Assembly: GCF_010685995.1 (NCBI RefSeq)
Contig: NZ_JAAGWK010000005.1
Coordinates: 186,001-250,000 of the forward strand
Source: Goekera deserti
GTDB lineage: Bacteria > Actinomycetota > Actinomycetes > Mycobacteriales > Geodermatophilaceae
Reading direction: 5' to 3'
DNA: 64,000 nt
Below are positions 48,265 to 56,491 of this stretch, piece by piece. Positions within the stretch are counted from its first letter, which is position 1. Each line of letters begins with the position of its first letter. The notes below the pieces were generated by a model that saw only the letters and a list, made by a program, of their open reading frames with translations, did no database searches and was not told where the DNA came from. Both the position numbers and the translations under genes were made by a program.

Positions 48265-49356
48265 GTGAAGCTGCCGCTCATTCCCAGCCCTGCCGACGTC
48301 CTCAGCGCGGTCGACGGTCTCCGCGAGGGCATCACCGACGCTCTCGCCCTGGTCCCCCGGTTGGTCGCCGTCGTCGGGACGGCGGAGGACCTGCTGGGCC
48401 GGGTGTCGGCGGTGGTGACGCGGGCCGAGGAGGTCGTGGGACGCGCGGAGTCCGCGGTGGCCGGCATCGACGAGATCAGCAGGCGGGCGAACGCGGCCGT
48501 CAGCGGCATCGAGGCCACGCGGGAACAGGCCGACGAGGCGATCGCCGGGATCGGGGCCACCCGGCAGCGGGCCGACGAGGCCATCGCCGGCATCGAGACC
48601 ACCCGGGCACAGGCCGACGACGCGATCGCCGGCATCACCACCACGCGTTCCCGGGCCGACGAGGCGATCGAGGGCATCACCGCCACCCGCGCCCACGCCG
48701 ACGACGCCATCGGCGGGATCGAGCGCACCCGCTCGCATGCCGACGACGCCATCGCGGGCATCGAGCGCACCCGCTCGCACGCCGACGAGGCGATCGGCGG
48801 GATCGAGCAGACCCGGAGCCGGGCGGAGGCGGCGGTCGGCGGGATCGAGCAGACCCGGGAGCGCGCCGACGCCGCCGTGGAGGCCATCGGCACCACGCAG
48901 CAGACGGCGGACGCACTGGTGTCGGCGGCGTCGGCCACCACCCGGACCGCCCAGGACGTCGTCGAGGGGGCCGAGGCGTCGGTGAGCCGCACCGACGGCC
49001 TGCTCGGCCGCACGGACGCCCTGCTGAGCGCCTACGAACGCCCGCTGGCCGCCTTCGTGCCGCTGGTCACCCGGCTGGGCGAGGAGCTGGACCCCGACGA
49101 GATCGAGGCCCTGGTGACGCTGGTGGACCGGCTGCCGCTGCTGGTCCAGCACCTGGACGAGGACGTGCTGCCGGTGCTGACCACCCTGGGGGACGTCGCA
49201 CCCGACGTGCACCAGCTGCTGGACACGGTGCAGGACATGCGCCAGGTGGTGAAGGGCTTCCCGGGCTCCAAGCTGTTCCGCCGCCGGGGCGCGGAGGAGA
49301 TCGCCTCCGAGGAGGCCGACGACACCACCGACCCGGCGGCGCAGCCGCCCCGCTGA
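48265..49356 (+). CDS. Coiled-coil protein with ten 14-residue tandem repeats
   Basis: Protein of 363 residues. Residues 78-217 are ten perfect-length 14-residue repeats of the form A(I/V)xGIxxTRxxAD(E/D), predicted as an extended amphipathic helix of the apolipoprotein or membrane-hugging type. The C-terminal part (EELDPDEIEALVTLVDRLPLLVQHL, VAPDVHQLLDTVQDMRQVVKGFPG) is a conserved actinobacterial domain, sometimes misnamed as a rubisco subunit. No signal or membrane helix. A structural or membrane-surface role is inferred. GTG 48265 is leaderless after TACCGT. Confidence 0.75.
   Translation: MKLPLIPSPADVLSAVDGLREGITDALALVPRLVAVVGTAEDLLGRVSAVVTRAEEVVGRAESAVAGIDEISRRANAAVSGIEATREQADEAIAGIGATRQRADEAIAGIETTRAQADDAIAGITTTRSRADEAIEGITATRAHADDAIGGIERTRSHADDAIAGIERTRSHADEAIGGIEQTRSRAEAAVGGIEQTRERADAAVEAIGTTQQTADALVSAASATTRTAQDVVEGAEASVSRTDGLLGRTDALLSAYERPLAAFVPLVTRLGEELDPDEIEALVTLVDRLPLLVQHLDEDVLPVLTTLGDVAPDVHQLLDTVQDMRQVVKGFPGSKLFRRRGAEEIASEEADDTTDPAAQPPR
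48496..48915. repeat. Ten tandem 42-bp repeats
   Basis: Exactly 10 x 42 bp in frame, encoding the 14-residue unit. Units six and seven are the most alike (GIERTRSHAD twice). No length variation between units. Confidence 0.9.
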
Positions 49357-49382
49357 GCTCGGCGGCGCAGCCGCCCCACAGA

Positions 49383-49411
49383 GCCGGCCGGGACGACGCG
49401 CCCCGGCCGGC
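49383..49411. terminator. Bidirectional hairpin between convergent genes
   Basis: GCCGGCCGGG pairs with CCCGGCCGGC across a 9-nt loop between the stops at 49356 and 49420. Confidence 0.65.
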
Positions 49412-49419
49412 CGCAGCGC

Positions 49420-49845
49420 TCAGGTCTCGGTCGGGTAGCCCAGCGCCCGGGCGATGTCGCCGACCCGCTCGTAGGTCGGGCCGTCGGGCAGCTTCGCCAG
49501 CTCGTCGGCCACGGCGTCCGGTGCCCGGCGGTCCCGCGCGGCCTCGACCAGCTCCGGGCCGGTGGCCGGGAAGTCGGCCCGGGCCAGCCACCGGGCCAGC
49601 TCGGCCCGGGCGACCACGGCGTCCGGGGTCGTGCCCTCCGGGACGCCGCCGAGCAGGGTGCCGTCCGGGACCCGGTCGATGTCCCGCTCCCCCTCGGCGA
49701 CCGGCTCCGGGTCCTTCCACTCCTCGGCATGGGTCGACCGGCCGGAGCGGATCATGCCCTCGATCTCGTGCGCCAGCTCGTCGTCGTGCCGGGGGCTGTG
49801 CTTGGTGCTGCGCTCGGCGGCCCCGCCGCTCAGTGCCTCGCTCAT
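49420..49845 (-). CDS. DUF2795 family protein
   Basis: Protein of 141 residues. The C-terminal ~65 residues fit DUF2795 (ARWLARADFPATGPELVEAARDRRAPDAVADELAKLPDG), a small helical domain found in actinobacteria with no assigned function. The N-terminal half is polar and disordered. ATG 49845 has GGAGAGGA 8 nt upstream. It forms a pair with the DUF2945 gene and resembles stress-induced small proteins. Confidence 0.75.
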   Translation of the reverse strand: MSEALSGGAAERSTKHSPRHDDELAHEIEGMIRSGRSTHAEEWKDPEPVAEGERDIDRVPDGTLLGGVPEGTTPDAVVARAELARWLARADFPATGPELVEAARDRRAPDAVADELAKLPDGPTYERVGDIARALGYPTET

Positions 49846-49889
49846 CACTGGGTCCTCTCCGTGGTGGTGCGTCACCCTCGTCCGGGCGA

Positions 49890-50099
49890 TCAGTCCTCGT
49901 GCAGGGCGCCGGGCTTGTGCACGGCCGAGTTCCCGCTCTTGTCGCTCTTCACCTCGTACTGCGGCTCGTCCTTGCTCGCCTTGACCGTGCGGCCCGCCGC
50001 CTCGGTCTCCTTCGTGATCTTCTTGGTGACCTCGCCGTGCGCCTCGCTGCCGTGGCTCTTCCACGACACGTGGTCGCCCTTGGTGAACTCGTCGGACAC
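49890..50099 (-). CDS. DUF2945 (HVA1-type, Tudor-like) protein
   Basis: Protein of 69 residues of the DUF2945/hypervirulence-associated HVA1 family, a small SH3/Tudor-like barrel. The family hallmarks FTKGDHVSWKSHGSEAHG and EPQYEVKSDKSGNSAVHKP are present. The role is unknown. GTG 50099 has GGGAG 6 nt upstream. It precedes the DUF2795 gene by 44 nt and is probably in the same transcript. Confidence 0.85.
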   Translation of the reverse strand: MSDEFTKGDHVSWKSHGSEAHGEVTKKITKETEAAGRTVKASKDEPQYEVKSDKSGNSAVHKPGALHED

Positions 50100-50486
50100 A
50101 GGTGCTCCCGTCCTCGCAGTACGACGCCGCGGCCAGTCGTGGCGTCCAGCCGGGCGGCCTCCCGCCGGCAGGCGCGCCGCGGGCTCCCGGGTGCGTGCCC
50201 GGTCGCCTTCCGCGGCACACATGCACCCGGCGCTGCGCCGGCACGGGCACCCCCGGCGTCCCAGGTCACCTCCGGTGGAGCGAAGACCACCCGGACGGGT
50301 CATGCGCCGGCAGCCGTGATCACCTAGCGTGGTCGTCAGCGGGAAGATCACTCATCGCTGCTGCTCAGAGCGCAGAAGCGGTGACGCACGGTCACCCGCC
50401 CGCGATCGCCGGTCCGGTCGTCCCCATTCCCCCGGGGCCGGCCGGGCCGGCCCCGCGCTCCGCGCCGGCGCCTACGCTGCTGCCTC
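50100..50486. other. 387-nt divergent intergenic region
   Basis: Upstream region of DUF2945 (minus) and of the siderophore-interacting gene (plus). It holds a GC-only hairpin at 50433-50455 (CGGGGCCGGC and complement, loop CGG) and an isolated plus-strand TAGCGT at 50325-50330 that could be a -10. No supported ORF is seen. Confidence 0.5.
50473..50478 (+). promoter_or_regulatory. Leaderless -10 element (TACGCT)
   Basis: TACGCT, 8 nt, GTG 50487. No Shine-Dalgarno site. Confidence 0.55.
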
Positions 50487-51293
50487 GTGAGCGCTCCCGA
50501 CAGCCCCCCCGACACGGTCCCCGTGCAGGACGGCCCGCGACCGGTCGACGTCCTGACCGTGGCGCGGGTGGCCTCCCCCACCCCGTCGGTGCGCCGGGTG
50601 ACGCTGCTGGGCACCGCGGCGGCCGTGGCCGCCGCCGGACCCACGATCTCGCTGCTCGTCCCGCGCGTGGACGACCCGTCCCCGCACTGGCCCGAGGTGG
50701 CCCGCGACGGCCGGATCGTGTGGCCGGGCGGCAGCCACGGCGTCAGCATGCGCAGCTACACCGCCCGCCGTCAGGACGTCGACGCCGGCGAGGTCGACGT
50801 CGACTTCGTGCTGCACGGCGACGGACCGGCGGCCACGTGGGCCGCTGCCGCCGGGCCCGGCGCACCGGTCGCAGTGGCCAGCGCCGCTGCGCTGGGCCAC
50901 TCCCCCGCCGGGACGGTGCTGCTGGCCGGCGACGAGACGGCGGTCCCGGCGATCGCCCGGATCCTGGCGACCGCGGCGCCCGGCACCGTGGGCACCGCGC
51001 TGCTGGAGGTCGCCGACGCCGCGGAGGAGCAGGTGCTGGAGGCACCCGACGGCGTCACCGTGCGCTGGCTGCACCGCGACGGCGCCGAGCCCGGCACCAC
51101 CACCCACCTCGTCGACGCCGTCCGCGCACTGGAGCGGCCGGCCACCGACGACCTCTTCGCGTGGGTCGCGGCCGAGTCGTCGGTGGTCCGCTCGATCCGG
51201 GCCGACCTGCGGGGCCGCTGGGGGCTGGGCCGGGCCCAGCACCACGCGATCGGCTACTGGCGCCGGGGCCGGACGACGGCCCCGGGCGGCTAG
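50487..51293 (+). CDS. Siderophore-interacting protein (ferric reductase-like flavoprotein)
   Basis: Flavoprotein of 268 residues of the SIP/ViuB family that reduces ferric siderophores in the cytoplasm to release iron. The FAD-binding motif RSYTAR, the nucleotide-binding domain with LLAGDETAVPAIARIL, and the closing AQHHAIGYWRRG are present. The segment between the sheet strands is short. GTG 50487 is leaderless after TACGCT. No siderophore transport genes are adjacent; the two-component pair follows at 51382. Confidence 0.87.
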   Translation: MSAPDSPPDTVPVQDGPRPVDVLTVARVASPTPSVRRVTLLGTAAAVAAAGPTISLLVPRVDDPSPHWPEVARDGRIVWPGGSHGVSMRSYTARRQDVDAGEVDVDFVLHGDGPAATWAAAAGPGAPVAVASAAALGHSPAGTVLLAGDETAVPAIARILATAAPGTVGTALLEVADAAEEQVLEAPDGVTVRWLHRDGAEPGTTTHLVDAVRALERPATDDLFAWVAAESSVVRSIRADLRGRWGLGRAQHHAIGYWRRGRTTAPGG

Positions 51294-51381
51294 GCTCCGC
51301 GGCGTCGGGCGGTCTGGGGTTCCCAGTGACCTCACAGGCGTTCCCCAGGGCCAGCTCAGTCCACCGCCCGATGGTCGTGCC

Positions 51382-52146
51382 ATGACGACGACGGCACCAG
51401 CAGGCACATCGGGAGGGGTCGTGACGGCCGGCGGCTCTGGCGCGAAGGCCCCCGAGGCGCGCCTGCTCGTGGTGGACGACGAGCCGAACATCCGCGAGCT
51501 GCTCTCCGCGAGCCTGCGCTACGCCGGCTTCGAGGTGGCCACCGCTGCCGACGGCCAGCAGGCGCTCGCCGTAGCCGCCGACTTCCGGCCCGACCTGCTC
51601 GTGCTCGACGTGATGATGCCCGGGCTGGACGGCTTCGGCGTGGTGCGCCGGCTGCGCCAGAACGGCACCCACACCCCGGTGCTGTTCCTCACCGCCCGGG
51701 ACGCCGCCGAGGACAAGGTCTCCGGCCTGACGCTGGGCGGCGACGACTACGTCACCAAGCCGTTCAGCCTCGACGAGGTGCTCGCCCGGATCCGGGCGGT
51801 GCTGCGCCGCAGCCAGGCCACCCGCCGGGCCGAACCGTCGCCGAAGCTCTCGTTCGCCGACATCGAGCTGGACGAGGAGACCCACGAGGTCATCAAGGCC
51901 GGCACACTGGTGAGCCTGTCGCCGACGGAGTTCAAGCTGCTGCGCTACCTGATGGCCAACTCCGGCCGGGTGCTGTCGAAGGCGCAGATCCTGGACCACG
52001 TGTGGAACTACGACTTCAACGGCGAGGCCAACGTCGTGGAGTCCTACATCTCCTACCTGCGCCGGAAGATCGACACCACGGAGCCGCGCCTGCTGCACAC
52101 GCTGCGCGGCGTGGGCTACACGTTGCGGCTGCCACGCGGCACGTGA
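51382..52146 (+). CDS. OmpR-family response regulator (TrcR/MprA-like)
   Basis: Response regulator of 254 residues. The receiver has VVDDEPNIREL, phospho-acceptor Asp76 in LLVLDVMMPG, Thr in LFLTARD and Lys in TKPFSLDEV. The C-terminal winged helix has LSPTEFKLLRYLMAN, VVESYISYLRRKID and HTLRGVGYTLR. A 25-residue Gly/Ala-rich extension leads the protein; GTG 51421 could be a shorter start. It is coupled to the kinase gene by GTGA. Confidence 0.9.
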   Translation: MTTTAPAGTSGGVVTAGGSGAKAPEARLLVVDDEPNIRELLSASLRYAGFEVATAADGQQALAVAADFRPDLLVLDVMMPGLDGFGVVRRLRQNGTHTPVLFLTARDAAEDKVSGLTLGGDDYVTKPFSLDEVLARIRAVLRRSQATRRAEPSPKLSFADIELDEETHEVIKAGTLVSLSPTEFKLLRYLMANSGRVLSKAQILDHVWNYDFNGEANVVESYISYLRRKIDTTEPRLLHTLRGVGYTLRLPRGT

Positions 52147-53834
52147 GCGCACTCGGCACGACCAGCGTCGGCGGGGCCGGTGGGGAGGTCCCCACCGGCC
52201 CCGAGCCGTCCCCGGCGGCGTCCGGCCCGTGGCCCTCGCCCGACCCGGGCCCACCGCGGCCACCCGCGTCCGGTCCGTGGCCGGTGCCCGGTGGCGACGG
52301 GCGGACCGGCTCGACGGCGGTGCACCGGTTCCCGGCCAGCCGGGTGCCCCTGCGGGTCACCCTGGTGGCGCTGGTGGTCACCATGGTGGGCTTCGCGCTG
52401 GTCGCGACCGGGCTGGGGGCCACCGCGCTGCTGCGGACCTACCTGACGGAACAGCAGGACGTGAAGCTGTCGACCGCGGTGCAGGGCCAGCTCAACGACG
52501 TCGGACGCACGCTCCTGGCATGTGACAACGCTTCGATACTGCAGTACACGTCCGGCACCTACTTCGCGTGCGTTCGGAACAACGGCACGCTCCAGGAGAT
52601 CGTGCCCGCCAACTACGACGCTGGCCAGTTGCCGGAACTCTCCGGCATCACTCCTGCAACGATCGATCAGTACGCCGGGAGCCCGTTCACCGTCCGCTCC
52701 ATCGACGGCACCCGGCAATGGCGGGTCATGGTCGGCCAGCTCACCGGGAGCACGACGATCATCGCCGCCACCGACCTCGCCGAGGACCGCGACGTCCTGG
52801 CCCGGCTGGTCGCCCTCGAGGTCGTCGTCGGCCTCGTGGTGCTGATCAGCCTGGGTGTGGCCGGCACGCTGCTGGTGCGTACCAGCCTGCGCCCGCTGGT
52901 CGAGGTGGAGCACACCGCCCGGGCCATCGCCGACGGCGACCTGTCCCGGCGCGTGCCCACCGGTGACGAGCGCACCGAGGTGGGCCGGCTGTCCAACGCG
53001 CTGAACGGCATGCTGACCCGCATCGAGTCGTCCTTCCAGGCGCAGCGCGCCTCCGAGGAGCAGGCCCGGGCGTCGGAGGAGCAGGCCCGCGCGTCGGAGA
53101 CCCGGATGCGCCGGTTCATCGCCGACGCCAGCCACGAGCTGCGCACCCCGCTCACCTCCATCCGCGGTTTCGCCGAGCTGCACCGGCACGGCGCGGCCAC
53201 CTCCGCCGAGGAGACCGCCCGGATGATGCAGCGCATCGAGTCCGAGGCCGCCCGGATGGGGATGCTCGTCGAGGACCTGCTGCAGCTGGCCCGGCTGGAC
53301 CGCCAGCGCGAGCTGTCCGTGCTGCCCGTCGACCTGGCCGAGCTGGGCGGCGACGCGGTGCAGGACGCCCGCGCCGTCCAGCCCGACCGCCCGATCAGCC
53401 TGGTGCTGGACCCCTCGCTGACCGACGACCCGGTGGTGCTCGGTGACGAGGCCCGGCTGCGCCAGGTGATCGGCAACCTGGTGGCCAACGCGCTGGCGCA
53501 CACCCCGGTCGAGGCTGCGGTGCGCATCGTGCTGAGCGAGCCGGCCGACGACCCGGACGTCGTCGTCGTCTCGGTCGCCGACGAGGGGCCGGGCATGGAG
53601 CCGGCCGACGCCGAGCGGGTGTTCGAGCGGTTCTACCGGGCCGACGCCTCCCGCACCCGCGCCGTCGGCGGCTCCGGGCTGGGGCTGTCCATCGTCGACG
53701 CGCTCACCCGGGCGCACGGGGGCAGCGTCAGCCTGAGCACGGCCCCCGGCCGGGGCGCGCGGTTCGACGTCCGGCTGCCCCGCTCCGGCCCGCCCGGCGA
53801 CCCGGTCGGTCCCCCGGTCGAGGGCCCGGCCTGA
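52143..53834 (+). CDS. Sensor histidine kinase
   Basis: Membrane histidine kinase of 563 residues. A Pro/Ser-rich cytosolic lead with two SGPWP copies precedes TM1 (VTLVALVVTMVGFALVATGLGATAL). The extracellular sensor of ~120 residues has two Cys (LACDNAS, YFACVRN) that may bond. TM2 is followed by a HAMP (RTSLRPLVEVEHTARAIADGDLSRRVP), a repeated RASEEQA linker, the H-box SHELRTPLTS (His331) and the ATPase domain (NLVANALAHTP, VSVADEGPGM, GSGLGLSIV). The sensor stretch around 52510-52700 is visibly less GC-rich than its surroundings. The signal is unknown. Confidence 0.9.
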   Translation: MSALGTTSVGGAGGEVPTGPEPSPAASGPWPSPDPGPPRPPASGPWPVPGGDGRTGSTAVHRFPASRVPLRVTLVALVVTMVGFALVATGLGATALLRTYLTEQQDVKLSTAVQGQLNDVGRTLLACDNASILQYTSGTYFACVRNNGTLQEIVPANYDAGQLPELSGITPATIDQYAGSPFTVRSIDGTRQWRVMVGQLTGSTTIIAATDLAEDRDVLARLVALEVVVGLVVLISLGVAGTLLVRTSLRPLVEVEHTARAIADGDLSRRVPTGDERTEVGRLSNALNGMLTRIESSFQAQRASEEQARASEEQARASETRMRRFIADASHELRTPLTSIRGFAELHRHGAATSAEETARMMQRIESEAARMGMLVEDLLQLARLDRQRELSVLPVDLAELGGDAVQDARAVQPDRPISLVLDPSLTDDPVVLGDEARLRQVIGNLVANALAHTPVEAAVRIVLSEPADDPDVVVVSVADEGPGMEPADAERVFERFYRADASRTRAVGGSGLGLSIVDALTRAHGGSVSLSTAPGRGARFDVRLPRSGPPGDPVGPPVEGPA

Positions 53835-53865
53835 CCCGACCCGGGTGCGGTGACGGCAACGCCGC

Positions 53866-53871
53866 TACCGT
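53866..53871 (+). promoter_or_regulatory. Leaderless -10 element (TACCGT)
   Basis: TACCGT, CCGGCG (6 nt), GTG 53878. No Shine-Dalgarno site. Confidence 0.55.
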
Positions 53872-53877
53872 CCGGCG

Positions 53878-54576
53878 GTGACCGAACTGCCGTACGACGC
53901 CGACCTGATGGCCGCTGTCACCGAGCTGGGCACGGCGCTCCGCGCGCTCGTGGACGCCTCGGTGAGCACTGCCGTCGGCCCTGAGGAGCTGCGCGCTGCC
54001 GCCGCCGAGGCCCGCCGGGCGACCGCCCTGCTCGAGGCCGACCGGCGGCCACCGGGTCGGCTGCCGCCGCTGGACGACCCGGTGGCGTTCCGGCGGGTCT
54101 ACTCCCCGGTGACCGGGGTGGGCAGCGCGGTGGCGCCGCCGCTGACTCTCCGGGGCGACCCGGCCGGCGGCGTCCGGGCCGAGGCGACGCTAGGGCTGCT
54201 CTACGAGGGCCCGCCGGGGTACCTGCACGGCGGCATGAGCGGGCTGCTGATGGACCACCTGCTCGGCGCCGCCGCGATCCACGCCGGGTTGTGGGGCATG
54301 ACCGCGCACCTGGAGCTGGACTACCGCGGCCCGGTGCCGCTCGGCGTCCCGCTGGTGCTGCGCGGCTGGGTCGAGCGCAACGCCGGCCGGCGCACCGACG
54401 TGGCCGGCAGCATCGCGGCCGCCGATGCCCCCGACCGGGTGCTCGTGCAGGCCACCGGCATCTTCGTCACCCCCCGGGCGGAGAAGATGGACGCCTACTT
54501 CGCCACCGTCACCGACGCCGCCGGCCGGCACACACCCCCCGGCCGGCCCACCGACGCCACGGCGGTACAGCCGTGA
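53878..54576 (+). CDS. Hotdog-fold acyl-CoA thioesterase (PaaI-like)
   Basis: Single hotdog domain of 232 residues: GPPGYLHGGMSGLLMDHLLGAAAI holds the catalytic loop and central helix, followed by AHLELDYRGPVPLGVPLVLRGWVER. An N-terminal helical region of ~75 residues precedes it. The substrate acyl-CoA is unknown. It starts at a leaderless GTG 53878 and its stop overlaps cysQ (GTGA), which is an unusual operon partner for a sulfate gene. Confidence 0.8.
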   Translation: MTELPYDADLMAAVTELGTALRALVDASVSTAVGPEELRAAAAEARRATALLEADRRPPGRLPPLDDPVAFRRVYSPVTGVGSAVAPPLTLRGDPAGGVRAEATLGLLYEGPPGYLHGGMSGLLMDHLLGAAAIHAGLWGMTAHLELDYRGPVPLGVPLVLRGWVERNAGRRTDVAGSIAAADAPDRVLVQATGIFVTPRAEKMDAYFATVTDAAGRHTPPGRPTDATAVQP

Positions 54577-55313
54577 ACGACGACGTGGCCCTCGCCGCCC
54601 GGGCCGCCTCCGCCGCGGCCGACACGCTGCTCGGGCTGCGCGCCGCCGGCGACCTGACCGGCCGCGCCCTGGGGGACGCCGGGGACGCCGCCGCCCAGCA
54701 GGTCATCGCCGACCTGCTCACCGCCGAGCGGCCCGCGGACGTCGTCTTCAGCGAGGAGGCCGTGGACGACCGCCGCCGGCTCACCGCCGACCGGGTGTGG
54801 ATCGTCGACCCGCTGGACGGCACCCGGGAGTACGGCGAGCCGGACCGGCACGACTGGGCGGTGCACGTCGCGCTCTGGTCGGGCGGGGCGCTGACCGCCG
54901 CCGCTGTCGCGCTGCCCGCGCTGGGCAGCGTGCTGACCACCTGGCCGCCGTCCGACGTGCCGCTGCCGGTGCCCGGGCCGCTGCGGATCGCCGTCTCCCG
55001 CACGCGGCGGCCCGCCGAGGCCGAGCGGGTCGCCGCCGCCGTCGGCGGCACCCTGGTGCCCCTCGGGTCCGCCGGCTACAAGACCATGGCGCTGCTGCTG
55101 GGTGAGGCCGACGCCTACGTGCACGCCGGCGGCATGTACCAGTGGGACTCCGCCGCCCCGGTCGCCGTCGCCGCCGCCGCGGGGCTGCACACCTCCCGAC
55201 TGGACGGTTCGCCGCTGGTCTACAACGCCGCCGACGCCTGGCTGCCCGACCTCGTCGTCTGCCGCGCGGAGCGCGCCCCCGAGGTCCTCGCCGCCATCGC
55301 CGCCACCCCCTGA
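54573..55313 (+). CDS. cysQ: 3'(2'),5'-bisphosphate nucleotidase CysQ
   Basis: Inositol-monophosphatase-fold enzyme of 246 residues that removes the 3'-phosphate from PAP/PAPS. The metal-binding motifs are FSEEAVDD (Glu) and WIVDPLDGTREYGE (Asp-Pro-Leu-Asp-Gly-Thr), and the C-terminal WDSAAPVAVAAAAGL supplies the last Asp. It sits just before cysD-cysN on the same strand, consistent with controlling PAPS turnover in sulfate assimilation. GTG 54573 overlaps the thioesterase stop by 4 nt. Confidence 0.87.
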   Translation: MNDDVALAARAASAAADTLLGLRAAGDLTGRALGDAGDAAAQQVIADLLTAERPADVVFSEEAVDDRRRLTADRVWIVDPLDGTREYGEPDRHDWAVHVALWSGGALTAAAVALPALGSVLTTWPPSDVPLPVPGPLRIAVSRTRRPAEAERVAAAVGGTLVPLGSAGYKTMALLLGEADAYVHAGGMYQWDSAAPVAVAAAAGLHTSRLDGSPLVYNAADAWLPDLVVCRAERAPEVLAAIAATP

Positions 55314-55358
55314 CCCCCCCACCCCCCGCCCCCCACCTCCCCCGGGCACCACCTCCGA

Positions 55359-55399
55359 GATCGACACTTCCGCCCCGCCAAGATGGCCATCTTGGCGGC
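55359..55399. repeat. Dispersed intergenic repeat A, copy 2, with a 24-bp perfect palindrome
   Basis: GATCGACAC, 8 bases, then CGCCAAGATGGCCATCTTGGCGG, the same layout as 9198-9238. Positions 55375-55398 are a perfect 24-bp palindrome. Two partial copies (GGCCGTCTCGGCG) follow near 55407 and 55431. It lies 46 nt beyond the cysQ stop. Confidence 0.55.
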
Positions 55400-55582
55400 G
55401 CGATGTCGGCCGTCTCGGCGCGGCTGTGGTGGCCGTCTCGGCGGGGAGTCGGCGAACATCACGGCGGGCCGGGGCGGGGGCGTGACGGGCGGGTGGCGTG
55501 ATGCCGGAGACTGTGCGGTATCCCGACCTCGCCGATGCGGTTGGGACGGTGCCTCGACCGCCCACACCAGGAGCCCGCCCGC

Positions 55583-56491
55583 GTGACGACGACCGACCAC
55601 CGGCTCACCCAGCTGCAGACGCTGGAGGCGGAGTCGATACACGTGATCCGCGAGGTCGCCGCCGAGCTCGAGCGCCCGGTGCTGCTGTTCTCCGGCGGCA
55701 AGGACTCGATCGTGATGCTCGAGCTCGCCCGCAAGGCCTTCGCCCCGGCACGCATCCCGTTCCCGGTCATGCACGTGGACACCGGGCTGAACTTCCCCGA
55801 GGTGCTGGCGTTCCGCGACCGCCGGGTGGCCGAGCTCGGGGTCGAGCTGGTGGTCGCCAGCGTGCCCGACGCGATCGCCGCGGGGACCGTGAAGCAGGAG
55901 CCCAACGGGTCGCGCAACCGGATCCAGACCCCGGTGCTGCTGGACGCCGTCGAGGAGCACGGGTTCACCGCCCTGTTCGGCGGCGCCCGCCGCGACGAGG
56001 ACAAGGCGCGGGCCAAGGAGCGGGTGTTCTCCTTCCGTGACGAGTTCGGCCAGTGGGACCCGAAGAACCAGCGGCCGGAGATCTGGGACCTGTACAACGG
56101 CCGGATCCACCTGGGCGAGTCGATCCGGGTGTTCCCGCTGTCCAACTGGACCGAGCTGGACATCTGGGGCTACATCGCGCAGGAGCAGATCGCGATCCCC
56201 GACCTGTACCTGGCGCGCGAGCGGGACGTCGTCGAGCGGCAGGGCATGCTCTACGCGGTCAACGAGTTCATCACCCCGCGCGAGGGCGAGCAGGTGACCC
56301 GGGTGAGCTGCCGCTACCGGACCGTGGGCGACGCCAACCTCACCGCGGCCGTCCCCTCGCACGCCACCACCGTCGAGCAGGTCATCGCCGAGATCGCGGT
56401 GACCCGGCTGACCGAGCGGGGCGCCACCCGCGGCGACGACAAGGTCAGCGACGCCGCGATGGAGGACCGCAAGAAGGAGGGCTACTTCTGA
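55583..56491 (+). CDS. cysD: Sulfate adenylyltransferase subunit CysD
   Basis: Catalytic subunit of ATP sulfurylase, 302 residues, of the PP-loop superfamily. The ATP motif SGGKDS is at 37-42, followed by HVDTGLNFPEVLAFRD, GGARRDEDKARAKERVFSFR and NWTELDIWGYI. It makes APS from sulfate and ATP with CysN. GTG 55583 is chosen because GGAG precedes it and CysD homologues start near LTQLQTLEAESI. The palindromic repeat upstream separates it from cysQ. Confidence 0.93.
   Translation: MTTTDHRLTQLQTLEAESIHVIREVAAELERPVLLFSGGKDSIVMLELARKAFAPARIPFPVMHVDTGLNFPEVLAFRDRRVAELGVELVVASVPDAIAAGTVKQEPNGSRNRIQTPVLLDAVEEHGFTALFGGARRDEDKARAKERVFSFRDEFGQWDPKNQRPEIWDLYNGRIHLGESIRVFPLSNWTELDIWGYIAQEQIAIPDLYLARERDVVERQGMLYAVNEFITPREGEQVTRVSCRYRTVGDANLTAAVPSHATTVEQVIAEIAVTRLTERGATRGDDKVSDAAMEDRKKEGYF

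Noticed and set aside
48496-48915. CRISPR-like or satellite array
   Set aside because: Ten contiguous 42-bp units without spacers, all in frame, encode a 14-residue protein repeat.
50325-50486. Possible small RNA or ORF from the isolated TAGCGT at 50325
   Set aside because: No terminator pattern or supported reading frame; the siderophore gene has its own closer promoter.
55312-55346. C-rich stretch resembling the 6C RNA motif
   Set aside because: Runs of C are not placed in the loops of two hairpins as in the 6C motif; no supporting stems found.
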